Assembly: GCA_049325575.1 (NCBI GenBank)
Contig: JBMOLK010000243.1
Coordinates: forward strand, 1 to 51,510
From: JBMOLK01 sp049325575
GTDB taxonomy: Bacteria > Bacillota > Clostridia > Acetivibrionales > Acetivibrionaceae
Length of the DNA: 51,510 bases
Reading direction: 5' to 3'
How positions within the stretch are numbered: position 1 is the first letter of the stretch; each line of letters starts with the position of its first letter. Under the pieces are notes generated by a model, which saw nothing but the letters and a program-made list of their open reading frames with translations, did no database searches and was not told the origin of the DNA. The translations under genes and the position numbers were made by a program. Below, in pieces: positions 21,301 to 27,691 of the stretch.

Positions 21301-23017
21301 TTGCTTCAATAGCGAAAACCATGTGGAGATAAAGTACCTCAAAGACAATAGATATGTAAAAGTACTGAATCAGATTGACTTTCCGCTTGATGAGAGCACC
21401 ATTGGGATCAGGGAAAATGGTGTATATGTTATTGCCGGGGGGACAGGCGGTTTGGGACTGGTACTTGCAAAGCATCTTGTGGGTTTAAAAAAGGTAAGAC
21501 TCGCCCTCGTAGGTCGTTCGGAGCCAGGCAGGGAGAAGGAACAAACTATTTGTGCTCTTTCAGAATCCGGTTCTGAAGTGGTTTATTTAAAAGCGGATAT
21601 AACCGACCTTGACAGTGTAAGGCGGGCTATTGAGGAAGTAATAGAAAAATGGGGTACTATTAACGGGGTAATCAACTGTGCCGGGATAAATATTGATAAT
21701 TTGATCGGCAGTAAGAGTTTGAAGGAAATCGAAGCAGTAATACTGCCGAAAGTAAAGGGTACTGTTTATCTGGATGAAGTAACGGGAAGCCTCGACCTTG
21801 ATTTCTTTATACTCTATTCTTCTCTCGTTTCTATCATAGGAAATATAGGGCAAAGTGATTATGCCTATGCGAACAGCTTTATGGATAACTTTGTTCAGGC
21901 AAGAGAAGCGCTTTGCAAAGAAGGAAGAAGAAGTGGAAAATCCATATCTTTTAACTGGCCCCTGTGGGAAAATGGAGGTATGCAGGTTGATGATCAAATA
22001 AGATCATTATTTTCAAATGTTTACGGTATCAAGCCTCTAGATGACATGCTTGGAATGGAGATATTTGATAAGGGATTAAATACTTCTCTAAATCAGGTTA
22101 TTCTTGTACAGGCAAATTATAAGAAGTTTATGAATTTTATATGCAGCGGCAAGGTTGACCACAACGCGTCAACAGGAAGACGTAAAGATGAATGTAATGA
22201 TTTGTTAAAGGATTTTGGAGATTCTCTGCGATGTAATGTTTACAAATCAGATAGTTGCGATATTGAAGTAATAGAAATTGGGAGCGGAACACCCATTTTG
22301 ATGCTTCCCGCATTTGGCATGACAGCTTCCATGTGGTATTACCAGATAAAGGAGTGGCAAAAGGATTACAGGATGATAATAGTTCATTTGCCTGGACATG
22401 GAAACAGTAAACCCATGAAAGGCATTTCGCTGGAGAAACTATCACACTCCATAAATTGTATCCTGGAACAAATGGATATAAGCGGACCTATCCCTATGAT
22501 TGCTGCTTCATTTGGGGGGATGCTGGCGCAGGACTTTGCATGCCGTTTTCCGGAAAAGCTATCTTCAATCGTACTTGTATGCAGCTTTAGTCAAGTAACA
22601 GATGGCTTTAAAGGCCTGGGGCTGGACGAAGTGCTAAAAGTATTTAATAATTCCGGAAAAGATGATTTGGTAAATGTATGTGGATCTGATAGGAATACGT
22701 ATAATGAAAAAGAGCTAATTTATTCCGGGAGCCAATCAATGGACCCAATTGCTGCCCTGGCTTATTTAAAAGGGCTTCAGCACATGACCACCAGGGATAT
22801 TGTTAAGGATATCAAGATGCCTGTATTGATTATTTCAGGTGCTTGCGACAAGTTTAAGGGGAATGTATTTGGAAGCGATGAAACAGATTTTCTGCTTAGT
22901 AATATTCAAGGTGCTAAGAGTATTATTTACGAGGATGCAGGACATTTTCCATATATAACCCATTATAAACAATTTAACACGACTGTCAAAAATTATTTAA
23001 CGGAGCTTGGGGGGTAG
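12314..23017 (+). CDS. Modular polyketide synthase: FAAL-ACP-KS-KR-ACP-KS-DH-ACP-KR-alpha/beta hydrolase
   Basis: This 3567-residue protein is a full assembly line. A fatty-acyl-AMP ligase domain (about 1-560; SSGSTGEPKG near 171, YGLAEAS, TTSGKVQRYK near 541) loads ACP1 (Ser632). KS1 (690-1110; Cys855 in DTACSSS, EAHGTGT, NIGHLEAAAG) is followed by the linker typical of trans-AT synthases, ending LPTYPFRKERFW near 1280, and no acyltransferase. KR1 (about 1300-1770; GGTRGIG at 1520, Tyr1683) and ACP2 (Ser1829) end module 1. Module 2 has KS2 (1916-2330; Cys2080), DH (about 2375-2680; His2406 in HxxxGxxxxP, Asp2578), ACP3 (Ser2738) and KR2 (about 2790-3290; GGTGGLG at 3042, Tyr3183). The last about 260 residues are an alpha/beta hydrolase (Ser3399 in AASFGG, Asp3512, His3544) that likely releases the chain. 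The DH has Ile where DxxxQ expects Gln. Malonyl loading must come in trans. CGGAGG precedes the ATG. Confidence 0.93.
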   Translation: MLTNIHQSLVDILETRQSTSDKGITHIYGEENEIYISYRDLYHNALKILYTLQCKGLSPGDELILQIDDNITFLNVFWGCLLGGIIPVPVSIGNNDEHRRKIFKIWDVLNNPHLITDERVFSNLEKFAVNNSWQDTFERIKEKSIFIGQAGEETGKGSVFRSKKEDVAFIQFSSGSTGEPKGVVLTHENLLFNLEGVIYSSRMEQKDSFLGWMPLTHDMGMIGFHLLPLALDVNQCIMPTALFIRRPTLWLKKASEHKSTVISSPNFGYGYFLNYFNPETAKDWDLSNIRIIFNGAEPISVELCDKFLDHLKEYGLKREAMYTVYGLAEASVAVAFPEPGTVFEKINVDRRSLNIGQTVKEFDEGNYYDSIVFAVEGYPVKHCFVRICDENCNELNQMTVGFVHIRGKNVTRGYYNNKEATDRLITDDGWVNTGDLGFINTSGQLVITGRAKDVIFVRGQNLYPHDIERLILDDGLGELGKIAVCGAYDSESSSEEIIAFVLFKKKLEEFVQTAVQIKNTVNEKIGLQIKHVIPVRDIPKTTSGKVQRYKLSELFQKGAFKAITDKLGQLISENGKKADRSADKVGSCKTQVPVKNSESIQNWLVEKISTVKKILPKQVGLEESFSSFGLDSVNVVRIASELSDWLGRDVSPTQIYDYANIKNLSQYLGGEEIKKNKVSLQQDACIKEKEDIAIVGIGCRFPQASNAEEFWNLLVGGDDAVTGIPEDRRLNSNESLSSVEWPQWGGFIDHVDKFDPLFFGISPREAENMDPQQRILLEVCWEAFEHAGINPGDLKGTCTGVFIGISNSEYLGMQKKSPDLLNAYYGTGNAFSINANRISYLFDFQGPSIAIDTACSSSLAAVHQACRSILDGECELAAAGGVNLILTPDLNIAFNKAGMLSKDGRCKAFDEAADGYVRGEGCGVVILKPLHKALEDKDTIYAVIKGSAANHNGKSSGLTVPNGIAQQNVIRRALKNARIKPSEVGYIEAHGTGTSLGDPIEFQALKEVFLDGRKGNEKCYVGSVKTNIGHLEAAAGIAGLIKAALMLRHGKIPPHLHFKRLNPLIKLDNTPFNIPVSLTDWSSEGRKRIAGVSSFGFGGSNVHVVLEEYNSCTTSEKQSPGGQKIVVLSANDKDCLKEYAKRLRDRVHRLIDKECHTKGSSVPECSLADIAYTLQVGRAHMQERLAITVTSIEELYDELSRYCSGENNVCSLLTGSCAGNNLGADHFLAHEEGNEYLKLLIKNRNYRIISKLWVSGLDIDWALLHTNGDRRKVALPTYPFRKERFWPQADLTEMKPVHEESEVLFMEKAWKRSAETIDGSNEEIGTLLFIVNEGTRGLVQKITLQNKDVHILNAGDSPQALGFIKFDKNTVLVDLSDMGEEKANTACELEKLPLIQTLIKRYLHEKLTMLHFTLARQKPENNKINLKGTVMAGFIRMLGTEYGKVYAKSIDLLPEDLNYLNEIILREVKSWDGISEVCYRNGDRMIPYMQQTASRYSKLPVTISTDHSKYARDKVIVITGGTRGIGLEIAKHLVKKGVTKLVLTGRQEIPDRGQWEMLIASKDSDRDMVRKITQLTELEKMGAKIRLYCGSLVGKKELKEYFDEVRKDFGDIIGVIHCAGLVIHDNPAFINKKLSDVQAVLEPKVSALEVLHEVFENDHLKFFVVFSSISAVIPGLATGISDYSAANYFMDAFVESKLRDGFGYYKSINWPSWRDTGMGTKASGKYVDLGLKTISLAEGLQLFDWCIEASHSPCISILKVDEQKFEHGALLQVKKDVQPVTEEVKPDTAIKAEGTGLSGYLKELFSTELKIQPDKIKEDADFSSLGVDSIILAEMVKKIEEKLCIVLDPSVFWQYPNIKALASFLSGLCDEQKIFTEVQNNMDEVVFQGFASERETAATSCDFGSIPAKSPEKAKKIAVIGVACRFPGALDKNEFWNNLKDGKDSIIEVPPSRWDIGAYFQEGFCEGKSMSKWGGFINGIEEFDSQYFHVDKDAAKQTDPLVRLFLEASVAVIRDAGYEKDEISNKRVGVFAGSRISSYSQRIQQPTKDTVVAAGQNFIAAHVSHFMNLKGPSMVVDTACSSSLVSLHLACQSLLAGETEMCIAGGVDLLLNEKTYISLSQAKALSPDGKCHTFDKNANGFVPGEGCGAVLLKPLDRAVLDGDRIYAVIEAAAVNNDGNTMGITTPNFEAQIEVIDDAVNKAGINPETISYIEAHGTGTLIGDPIELKALTSVFQKYTQQKQYCGIGSVKTNIGHLLSAAGIAGFIKVVLSVFNKQLPPTLNCQIPNPRFDFLMSPFYILNELKQWEPFDQVRRAGISSFGFGGTNAHVIVSDVHLQEFPLYKCSRKELEPVTFKKERLWIDKPKAEGTLSPGHQDIAALKLRSKEEHSFEFDLYIGNNDYIVRDHRVYGVRIMPGVTFIDLVYRALELVGLDLEKIAVHNVLFKSPIYTSELFDREVRMRVDKNNENYSVLAKSRKITASGRIENCWEENFRCEIHLNNKLYKKHIDVDTLKLKAAETLDLDEAYLYVRNAGIEHFEFMKPSGKIYLDEEYLLAEIELSKLGEEYAKLACFHPAFMDSASIVSFMFQYKGIPYEKLQPFIPIFIEGFHANAKTQEKCYIYVQKQNTGVSSDDMMYSTVEIADARGEIIAAFNKLSAKKIRTKDLITKLEAIQPEENTSKNRSNSTEGKGLGSKPKAASNPLLQTLLEDLKQMVAETAGIPAEGINIKEDFYELGLNSTDLLQLAYDLERKMGKTLYPTLLFEHSTIEKLGEYFSNQQSDVSLVPVIDSDKQESRPESEVMYFSYLCEKKELTGGEEDGTPGKVMVFDCADKVSSHVAKTDNVVLIKPGMDFDKTGKNTYIINYKNEQHFLSLIEDQINNGSLPGTLCYLLPDCIESSGYGLEHQVDRYLEEIYPVFVLCKAIHIAKPKERLNIFAVHKAAGHGQTYYSALSGLFKSMHMENNKMRFKLIETDMDLWGDDWAKGNTAILDIIRREACFNSENHVEIKYLKDNRYVKVLNQIDFPLDESTIGIRENGVYVIAGGTGGLGLVLAKHLVGLKKVRLALVGRSEPGREKEQTICALSESGSEVVYLKADITDLDSVRRAIEEVIEKWGTINGVINCAGINIDNLIGSKSLKEIEAVILPKVKGTVYLDEVTGSLDLDFFILYSSLVSIIGNIGQSDYAYANSFMDNFVQAREALCKEGRRSGKSISFNWPLWENGGMQVDDQIRSLFSNVYGIKPLDDMLGMEIFDKGLNTSLNQVILVQANYKKFMNFICSGKVDHNASTGRRKDECNDLLKDFGDSLRCNVYKSDSCDIEVIEIGSGTPILMLPAFGMTASMWYYQIKEWQKDYRMIIVHLPGHGNSKPMKGISLEKLSHSINCILEQMDISGPIPMIAASFGGMLAQDFACRFPEKLSSIVLVCSFSQVTDGFKGLGLDEVLKVFNNSGKDDLVNVCGSDRNTYNEKELIYSGSQSMDPIAALAYLKGLQHMTTRDIVKDIKMPVLIISGACDKFKGNVFGSDETDFLLSNIQGAKSIIYEDAGHFPYITHYKQFNTTVKNYLTELGG

Positions 23018-23132
23018 ATCCTTGTTCCTATCATTTAATAAATAACTCATTGCATTTTTATGTAATAGATGATATGCTATTAATGTTGTGGATAAATATG
23101 GTAGTAAAGCTATTTTAAAGGAGGTATATATC

Positions 23133-24896
23133 TTGAAAATATTTAAAAGATCTAGTGCTGTTGTAATAATAGTTATGCTGTTAGTTACTTTAAATTCCAA
23201 TGTATTTGCTTTTTCATTAGACAATTGTGAATTTAATGTTGAAGGTAAAGTAGCATTGATTCATTTCAACCCTGTTCTTGGAGATGTTGATGCCAACCTG
23301 AATTCACTCAACACCTTAATACACGAGGCATTTGATAATGGTGCGAATATTGTTGTAACTCCTGAATTGTCCACAACAGGATATTGCATTACAAGACAAC
23401 AGGTGATTGACGGTATGGGATTTTCCTATCCGTATCCACAGTTGGACAGTATACGCAATCTTGCTATCGAGCATAAAGGTTATGTTGTTGTAGCTTTTGC
23501 TGAAGTTACTCCTGAAAACGAAGTTTTTAACGCTGCAGCTGTGTTTGGACCGGACGGTTTTATACAAATCCAGAAGAAACGTACTCTTCCGCTGTGGCAT
23601 GACAGCGGTAATATTCCATTTGATGTTATAACGACCCCATATGGTGACCTGGGAGTTTTAGTTTGCGCAGATTCATATCTCCCGGATATCTCCCGTATTT
23701 TAGCTTTAAAAGGAGCAGATATTATCGTTACACCAGCTAACTGGTGGGGACGTTATGACCAGGAGCAGACCTGGCAAATCCGTGCAAAAGAAAATGGCGC
23801 ATGGTTTTTTGTGGCCAACCGATGGGGGTATGAAGTAGATAATACATACGGTTATATTTGCGATATGAACGATGCCCCATCTGCAGCAATAAGTCCATCC
23901 GGAGAGATCCTTCAGTTATACAGGGCTGAAGATGCTTTAGAACCCAAGGATAAAATCCTGTATCAGACTACTAAAGTACCTAGGTATCGAATTGGTACGA
24001 ATGTTAATCTGAATTACTCGGTAATAAACCGCTCCCCTGGTTCCTATGGTGAACTGGCCAATGATTACTATCGACGAGACCATGGTTATCAACCGGTACC
24101 TGATTTGCCGACTCCAGGGGATATAAGAGTAGCAAGCTTGGCGTATAAGCCTTCTCCATATTCCGGGAAAAATATTGAAACAATAAAAAACTTGTGGGCA
24201 AATCAGGCTGAAGGTGCTGATGTTGTTGTTGCGCCAGGTCTGGGTATTACGAAAGAACCTGTTGTATCAAGGAATCCAAATTGGGATCAAGCTTCGTATC
24301 TGGTTGATCTGCAGGATTTTGTCAATACAAAAGGAATTTCACTTTTTGTAACAACGGTCAATGAACTGTCAGATAGGGGTTTTCATCAGTCCCTGCTCCT
24401 GGTTCAACCTGGAAAGAAACCTGAGCTAATTCAACAACTGCACGATGGAATCTGGACAAAGGGTAGTGGAAAAGCGCCTGTTACATTAGACTTGCTTGGA
24501 GCGCGTATCGGAATACTTACGGGACATGATGCTCTATTTCCTGAAGCGGTGACAAGCTTGGCAAAGTCAGGTGTAGACCTATTATTAATTTCATCAACAG
24601 CAGGAACAGATCTTGAGACAAATGAAATGAGAGGTCTTAACTACTACTGGAATATCAATTATTTAAAAACCTTGTGGAAAGTAAGAACAAACGAAGGAAT
24701 GCATTTAGCTGCCTCTGATTGGACTGGAAATGGAATAATTATAAAAAACAGTGGATTTTCTATTGAGGAGTTGAAAGAGGTAAACAACTTGAACCAGATT
24801 GCAGCTCTTACGTTAAATTCGGGCAGTGTGCGTGGTAAATACTTAACTGATTATTACTCCTTTGATTTGGATGTACTGCTTTCTCCCAGTAATTGA
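23133..24896 (+). CDS. Exported tandem nitrilase-superfamily hydrolase, second domain degenerate
   Basis: The TTG start at 23133 follows AAGGAGG (23118-23124) and opens on a clean signal peptide (MKIFKRSSAVVIIVMLLVTL, cut after NVFA); the frame's earlier ATG at 23088 has no such site. Residues about 35-310 form a carbon-nitrogen hydrolase domain with the triad Glu78 (TPELSTTGY), Lys149 (QKKRTLPLW) and Cys178 (LVCADSYLPD). Residues about 335-580 repeat the fold, but the Glu position reads APGLGI and the Cys position reads LTGHDALFPE, so this half should be inactive. The family cleaves nitriles, amides or carbamoyl groups or condenses amides. It is the last gene of the PKS cluster, 115 bases after the synthase and before a strong terminator. 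It may act outside the cell on the polyketide or on a prodrug cap; substrate unknown. Confidence 0.85.
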   Translation: MKIFKRSSAVVIIVMLLVTLNSNVFAFSLDNCEFNVEGKVALIHFNPVLGDVDANLNSLNTLIHEAFDNGANIVVTPELSTTGYCITRQQVIDGMGFSYPYPQLDSIRNLAIEHKGYVVVAFAEVTPENEVFNAAAVFGPDGFIQIQKKRTLPLWHDSGNIPFDVITTPYGDLGVLVCADSYLPDISRILALKGADIIVTPANWWGRYDQEQTWQIRAKENGAWFFVANRWGYEVDNTYGYICDMNDAPSAAISPSGEILQLYRAEDALEPKDKILYQTTKVPRYRIGTNVNLNYSVINRSPGSYGELANDYYRRDHGYQPVPDLPTPGDIRVASLAYKPSPYSGKNIETIKNLWANQAEGADVVVAPGLGITKEPVVSRNPNWDQASYLVDLQDFVNTKGISLFVTTVNELSDRGFHQSLLLVQPGKKPELIQQLHDGIWTKGSGKAPVTLDLLGARIGILTGHDALFPEAVTSLAKSGVDLLLISSTAGTDLETNEMRGLNYYWNINYLKTLWKVRTNEGMHLAASDWTGNGIIIKNSGFSIEELKEVNNLNQIAALTLNSGSVRGKYLTDYYSFDLDVLLSPSN

Positions 24897-24916
24897 TAGA
24901 AGTAACTGCTACTGTT

Positions 24917-24961
24917 AAAAAACCCGTATAGGATATATAATATATCCTATACGGGTTTTTT
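24917..24961 (+). terminator. Strong intrinsic terminator of the PKS cluster
   Basis: A near-perfect hairpin: AACCCGTATAGGATATA at 24921-24937 pairs with TATATCCTATACGGGTT ending at 24957. It is flanked by an A-run before and a T-run after, so it could work in both directions. It lies about 20 bases after the nitrilase-like gene and marks the end of the biosynthetic operon. Confidence 0.92.
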
Positions 24962-25150
24962 ACTTCAAATGATGATATAAAGCTATTAAGCCGGGTTTAC
25001 TGGTTAGGATTTTATTTATGACAGCACGGTATTAAATTCAAAGGAATAATTAATTAAAGTGTACAAATATAAAGAGCATGAGGTTAATAAACATTTAATC
25101 ATTTTCACAGTGCATAATATTTTCAATTATAGAACAAAACGCTAGGGAGT

Positions 25151-25161
25151 TTTGCTATAAT
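25151..25161 (+). promoter_or_regulatory. Extended -10 promoter before the GADGPT-motif membrane protein
   Basis: TGCTATAAT (25153-25161) is a perfect extended -10 element; the -35 region is weak. It lies about 80 bases upstream of the next start codon and well after the strong terminator, so it likely serves the gene at 25243. The rest of the 24962-25242 gap shows nothing I recognise. Confidence 0.5.
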
Positions 25162-25242
25162 AGTAATAAGATTTACGATCTGGTAAGAACTGTTCAAAAA
25201 TAATTGTGTAGATGAAGATTTGATTATGGGGGGATGATTTGC

Positions 25243-26052
25243 TTGAGAATTTTACATAAATATTTAGTTGTTTTAGTGTTGTTTGGAATGTTAATGCTAC
25301 ATACTAATGTATATGCCGCTGATGCCAATTACCGTTTTAGACATAATGACCACGATGCGCTGATTATTGGAGAAATAATCAATGTGGATGAAAGCGGTAT
25401 AAAGGTAAGGGTCGAGAAAAATATTGTAAGTGTAAAAAACCTAAACGAAGCATCTCCTAAAAAGCAGTTAAAGTTAGAAGAAGTTAAGGTTGTATCATCC
25501 TTTGGATATTCCGGCTTTTATAATGAGGATGGCAGCCATACAGTTGATCCTTCCTTAGGAGATTATGTGCTTCTGTCACTTGATAAGGCCGGAGCTGATT
25601 TTAAGATTGGCTGGGGAGCTTACAAAGTTGACAGCCTTGACTATAAAAGTTTATCTGTAGTATTGCCTGAAAACGCACATATGTGGACTAAAATGAATGC
25701 TGCCGCTGTTAAAGCCTTTGTGAACAGTGATGGGGAAATTACCGAATTTGGGTTTGATGGAAATATTAATACTGTATATGCCGGTAAAGAGAGAAGTATT
25801 ATTTTCGATGGAAGTGCCGATGGAGTAACGGACGATGCATTAAACAGTGATAGAAAGACATTGGAAGACAAAAGCCAAGCAGGTAATGGGTTATCAACAG
25901 GAGTAATAGACGGCGCTGATGGTCCGACGGCAGTATTTGTTTCAGAAAATCCGATAAAAACCTTGATAACTCCTATTATTGCTTTTGCTGTTATAATTCT
26001 TGCCAGCGGTTTTGCTATTGGGTATATTGTTAAAGTAAAACGTTCAAAATGA
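25243..26052 (+). CDS. Secreted, C-terminally anchored protein with GADGPT motif
   Basis: GGGGGGATG at 25228-25236 places the start at TTG 25243, giving a signal peptide (MRILHKYLVVLVLFGMLMLH, cut near VYA). ATG 25234 in the same frame overlaps that site. Residues about 30-215 form an extracytoplasmic region with no family I recognise. The C-terminus has a short motif (VIDGADGPTAVFVS), a single membrane segment (about 20 residues) and a basic tail (KVKRSK). The motif resembles the GADGPT signature near the start of OadB-type sodium-pumping decarboxylase subunits, but here it stands alone before one anchor, with no other decarboxylase feature. It could be an anchoring or sorting signature. Function unknown. 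Confidence 0.65.
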   Translation: MRILHKYLVVLVLFGMLMLHTNVYAADANYRFRHNDHDALIIGEIINVDESGIKVRVEKNIVSVKNLNEASPKKQLKLEEVKVVSSFGYSGFYNEDGSHTVDPSLGDYVLLSLDKAGADFKIGWGAYKVDSLDYKSLSVVLPENAHMWTKMNAAAVKAFVNSDGEITEFGFDGNINTVYAGKERSIIFDGSADGVTDDALNSDRKTLEDKSQAGNGLSTGVIDGADGPTAVFVSENPIKTLITPIIAFAVIILASGFAIGYIVKVKRSK

Positions 26053-26117
26053 TTATATATACAGGAAACCGATACTTGTGAGTGACTTCCCTGGTATTTA
26101 ACTCTATACCCCCTTTG

Positions 26118-26145
26118 GAGTTTTTCAAGCGGAGTTGAAAAACTC
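26118..26145 (+). promoter_or_regulatory. Perfect 11-bp hairpin presenting GGAG in its loop at a start codon
   Basis: GAGTTTTTCAA (26118-26128) and TTGAAAAACTC (26135-26145) are exact inverted repeats around the six-base loop GCGGAG. The loop contains a Shine-Dalgarno-like GGAG, and the right arm begins with the TTG where the next frame starts. No T-run follows. It may control translation of the lipoprotein gene, or be a weak terminator for the gene before. Confidence 0.45.
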
Positions 26146-26752
26146 TACAAACTCTAACTTAGATAATAGTCTCATAGAATTAGGGGCATTATATTTTTTA
26201 TTTATGTTTATGTTGTCCTTTATGGCAGGGTGTACAACACCAGATGCAAGTAAGGATAATGTGCAAAAGAAAATAGCAGAATATCTTAAGAAAACCTATG
26301 AAAAGGAGTTTGTAGTCAAAAAGCCTGTGTCAACCGATAATAATACTTATGAAGTTTGGGCGTATCCAAAGGATGATCCTGAAATAGGATTTAAAGTTAG
26401 CTGGAAGAGTGGAGAACCTGGTGAGTTTAAAGAGAGTTATATGAATGCTTTATGGACCTCACAGGCAAAAGAGGAATTTAATAAATTATTAAAAGATATA
26501 TATGGCGAAGAACTAAAATCTATATATAGTGTACAGTTTAATTATAAATTTCATGATATAGATTTAAGTGAAGTTAAAAACTTAAGCTATTCAGATTTAT
26601 TAAAAACATATACCGATAAGATTAGATGTGGCATGGAATACTATGTTTTTGTAGACGAAACCATCGATAAAAGGAAGGAAGCAGAGAAAATATACAGTCT
26701 TGTAAAACAACATGTTCTTGATAAAAATATTAGTACATTTGAGTTGCAGTGA
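26135..26752 (+). CDS. Putative lipoprotein of unknown function
   Basis: The 205-residue protein has a hydrophobic segment (about 15-31) ending in the lipobox-like SFMAGC (Cys33), so lipid attachment at Cys33 is likely. The mature part is Lys/Glu-rich and looks soluble, with a pattern typical of small DUF lipoproteins of Firmicutes (IAEYLKKTYEKEFVVKKP, then YEVWAYPKDDP). I recognise no named family. The start is uncertain. TTG 26135 has GGAG directly before it with no spacing and lies in a hairpin; ATG 26204 would shorten the signal sequence too much. The gene overlaps the next small frame by the GTGA arrangement at 26749-26752, implying translational coupling. Confidence 0.6.
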   Translation: MKNSTNSNLDNSLIELGALYFLFMFMLSFMAGCTTPDASKDNVQKKIAEYLKKTYEKEFVVKKPVSTDNNTYEVWAYPKDDPEIGFKVSWKSGEPGEFKESYMNALWTSQAKEEFNKLLKDIYGEELKSIYSVQFNYKFHDIDLSEVKNLSYSDLLKTYTDKIRCGMEYYVFVDETIDKRKEAEKIYSLVKQHVLDKNISTFELQ

Positions 26753-26937
26753 AATTTATGTCAAATGATTTTAAACAGGAATTTAACGAGAATTACCAGA
26801 GTATTATAAATATGGAGAAAGGTTACAATGATTCAACTCTTTATAAAGAAGGAAAGCTTATAAACCGACTCGGATTTATGCAGGATCATTTAAAGGACGA
26901 TCCTGTTAACGATATAATCAGTAGATTTATGTATTAA
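26749..26937 (+). CDS. Small hypothetical protein coupled to the lipoprotein gene
   Basis: The frame encodes 62 residues from GTG 26749, or 59 from ATG 26758. It is hydrophilic, with no signal peptide. It overlaps the stop of the putative lipoprotein gene (GTGA at 26749-26752), the main argument that it is translated. No Shine-Dalgarno is evident. It might instead be the end of a longer ancestral lipoprotein that lost its reading frame; the C-terminus NDIISRFMY looks like a natural end. Function unknown. Confidence 0.4.
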   Translation: MKFMSNDFKQEFNENYQSIINMEKGYNDSTLYKEGKLINRLGFMQDHLKDDPVNDIISRFMY

Positions 26938-27048
26938 TATATATGAACTCCTTTAGGTACAAGGTATGATGATTAATTTCTAAAATGCTTATAAAAATTT
27001 GAAAAAAGCATAAACTTTTATATAGCAAATTGTTTGGGAGGAATTATA

Positions 27049-27474
27049 ATGAGCCTTGTATCGTGGAACCCTTTTAGGGATTTTGATAATATCAGCAGGG
27101 AAGCGGGCAATTTCTTTGACTTACCGGCAAAATTTTTTAATGGAGTGTCCTCGCCCAGAGTTGATATGTACCAGACCGAAAACCATGTTATAGTAAAGGC
27201 TGAAATACCTGGTGCCTCCAAGGAAGACTTGAACTTATATATAGACGAGAACTCCATAAGGCTTTCAGGTCAGACAAAAAAGGAAAGTGAGTTAAAGGAT
27301 GAAAATGCCTATAGAAAAGAAAGGTATTACGGAAGCTTTTCAAGAACAATTCCTTTGCCAATAGAGGTAAAATCCGATCAGGCAAAAGCTGAGTATAAAG
27401 ATGGTATCCTTTCTATAATAGTGCCGAAGGTTGAGCCTTCAGAACCTAAAGGAAGAAAAATAGATATTCAGTAG
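27049..27474 (+). CDS. Small heat shock protein, Hsp20/alpha-crystallin family
   Basis: The 141-residue protein starts with MSLVSWNPFRDFDNISREAG, a typical Hsp20 N-terminus. The alpha-crystallin domain is at about 38-130 (RVDMYQTENHVIVKAEIPGA, RKERYYGSFSRTIPLP, AEYKDGILSIIVPK), followed by a short tail. Such proteins form oligomers that hold unfolded proteins in the cytosol without ATP. GGGAGG at 27036-27042 supports ATG 27049 over TTG 27034. It is a single gene followed by a terminator. I see no CIRCE or other clear heat-shock operator. Confidence 0.95.
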   Translation: MSLVSWNPFRDFDNISREAGNFFDLPAKFFNGVSSPRVDMYQTENHVIVKAEIPGASKEDLNLYIDENSIRLSGQTKKESELKDENAYRKERYYGSFSRTIPLPIEVKSDQAKAEYKDGILSIIVPKVEPSEPKGRKIDIQ

Positions 27475-27486
27475 AAATATGTAGAT

Positions 27487-27518
27487 AGCAGCTTGGTGGT
27501 TTCATCAGGCTGCTTTTT
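27487..27518 (+). terminator. Intrinsic terminator after hsp20
   Basis: AGCAGCTTGGTG (27487-27498) pairs with CATCAGGCTGCT (27503-27514), including two G-T pairs, around a four-base loop. A T-run follows at 27514-27518. Confidence 0.75.
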
Positions 27519-27632
27519 CGTATCCAGGATCTAAACTCTAAAGCTCAAAATCTAAAATATACCGTACAGGACGGGGACTCATATTGGACTATCGCAAAGA
27601 AGGTAGGTACTACGCATCCCCCGTTAAAGTAG
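27519..27632 (+). pseudogene. LysM domain fragment (gene relic)
   Basis: A short frame ending at TAG 27630-27632 reads YTVQDGDSYWTIAKKVGTT from 27558. This matches the first two-thirds of a LysM peptidoglycan-binding domain (pattern YTVQxGDSxWxIAxKxGT). It has no start codon context, lies directly after the hsp20 terminator and stops after PPLK. It is most likely the leftover of a cell-wall hydrolase or spore-coat gene, not an expressed protein. An overlapping frame at 27584-27838 looks like chance. Confidence 0.6.
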
Positions 27633-27691
27633 GAATTATTGTGCTTACGATAATGTACGGCTACTTGGCATATAACGCACAAGGACTATAT

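Noticed and set aside
25900..25990. Oxaloacetate decarboxylase beta subunit
   Set aside because: Only the short GADGPT motif matches; the many membrane helices of OadB are absent.
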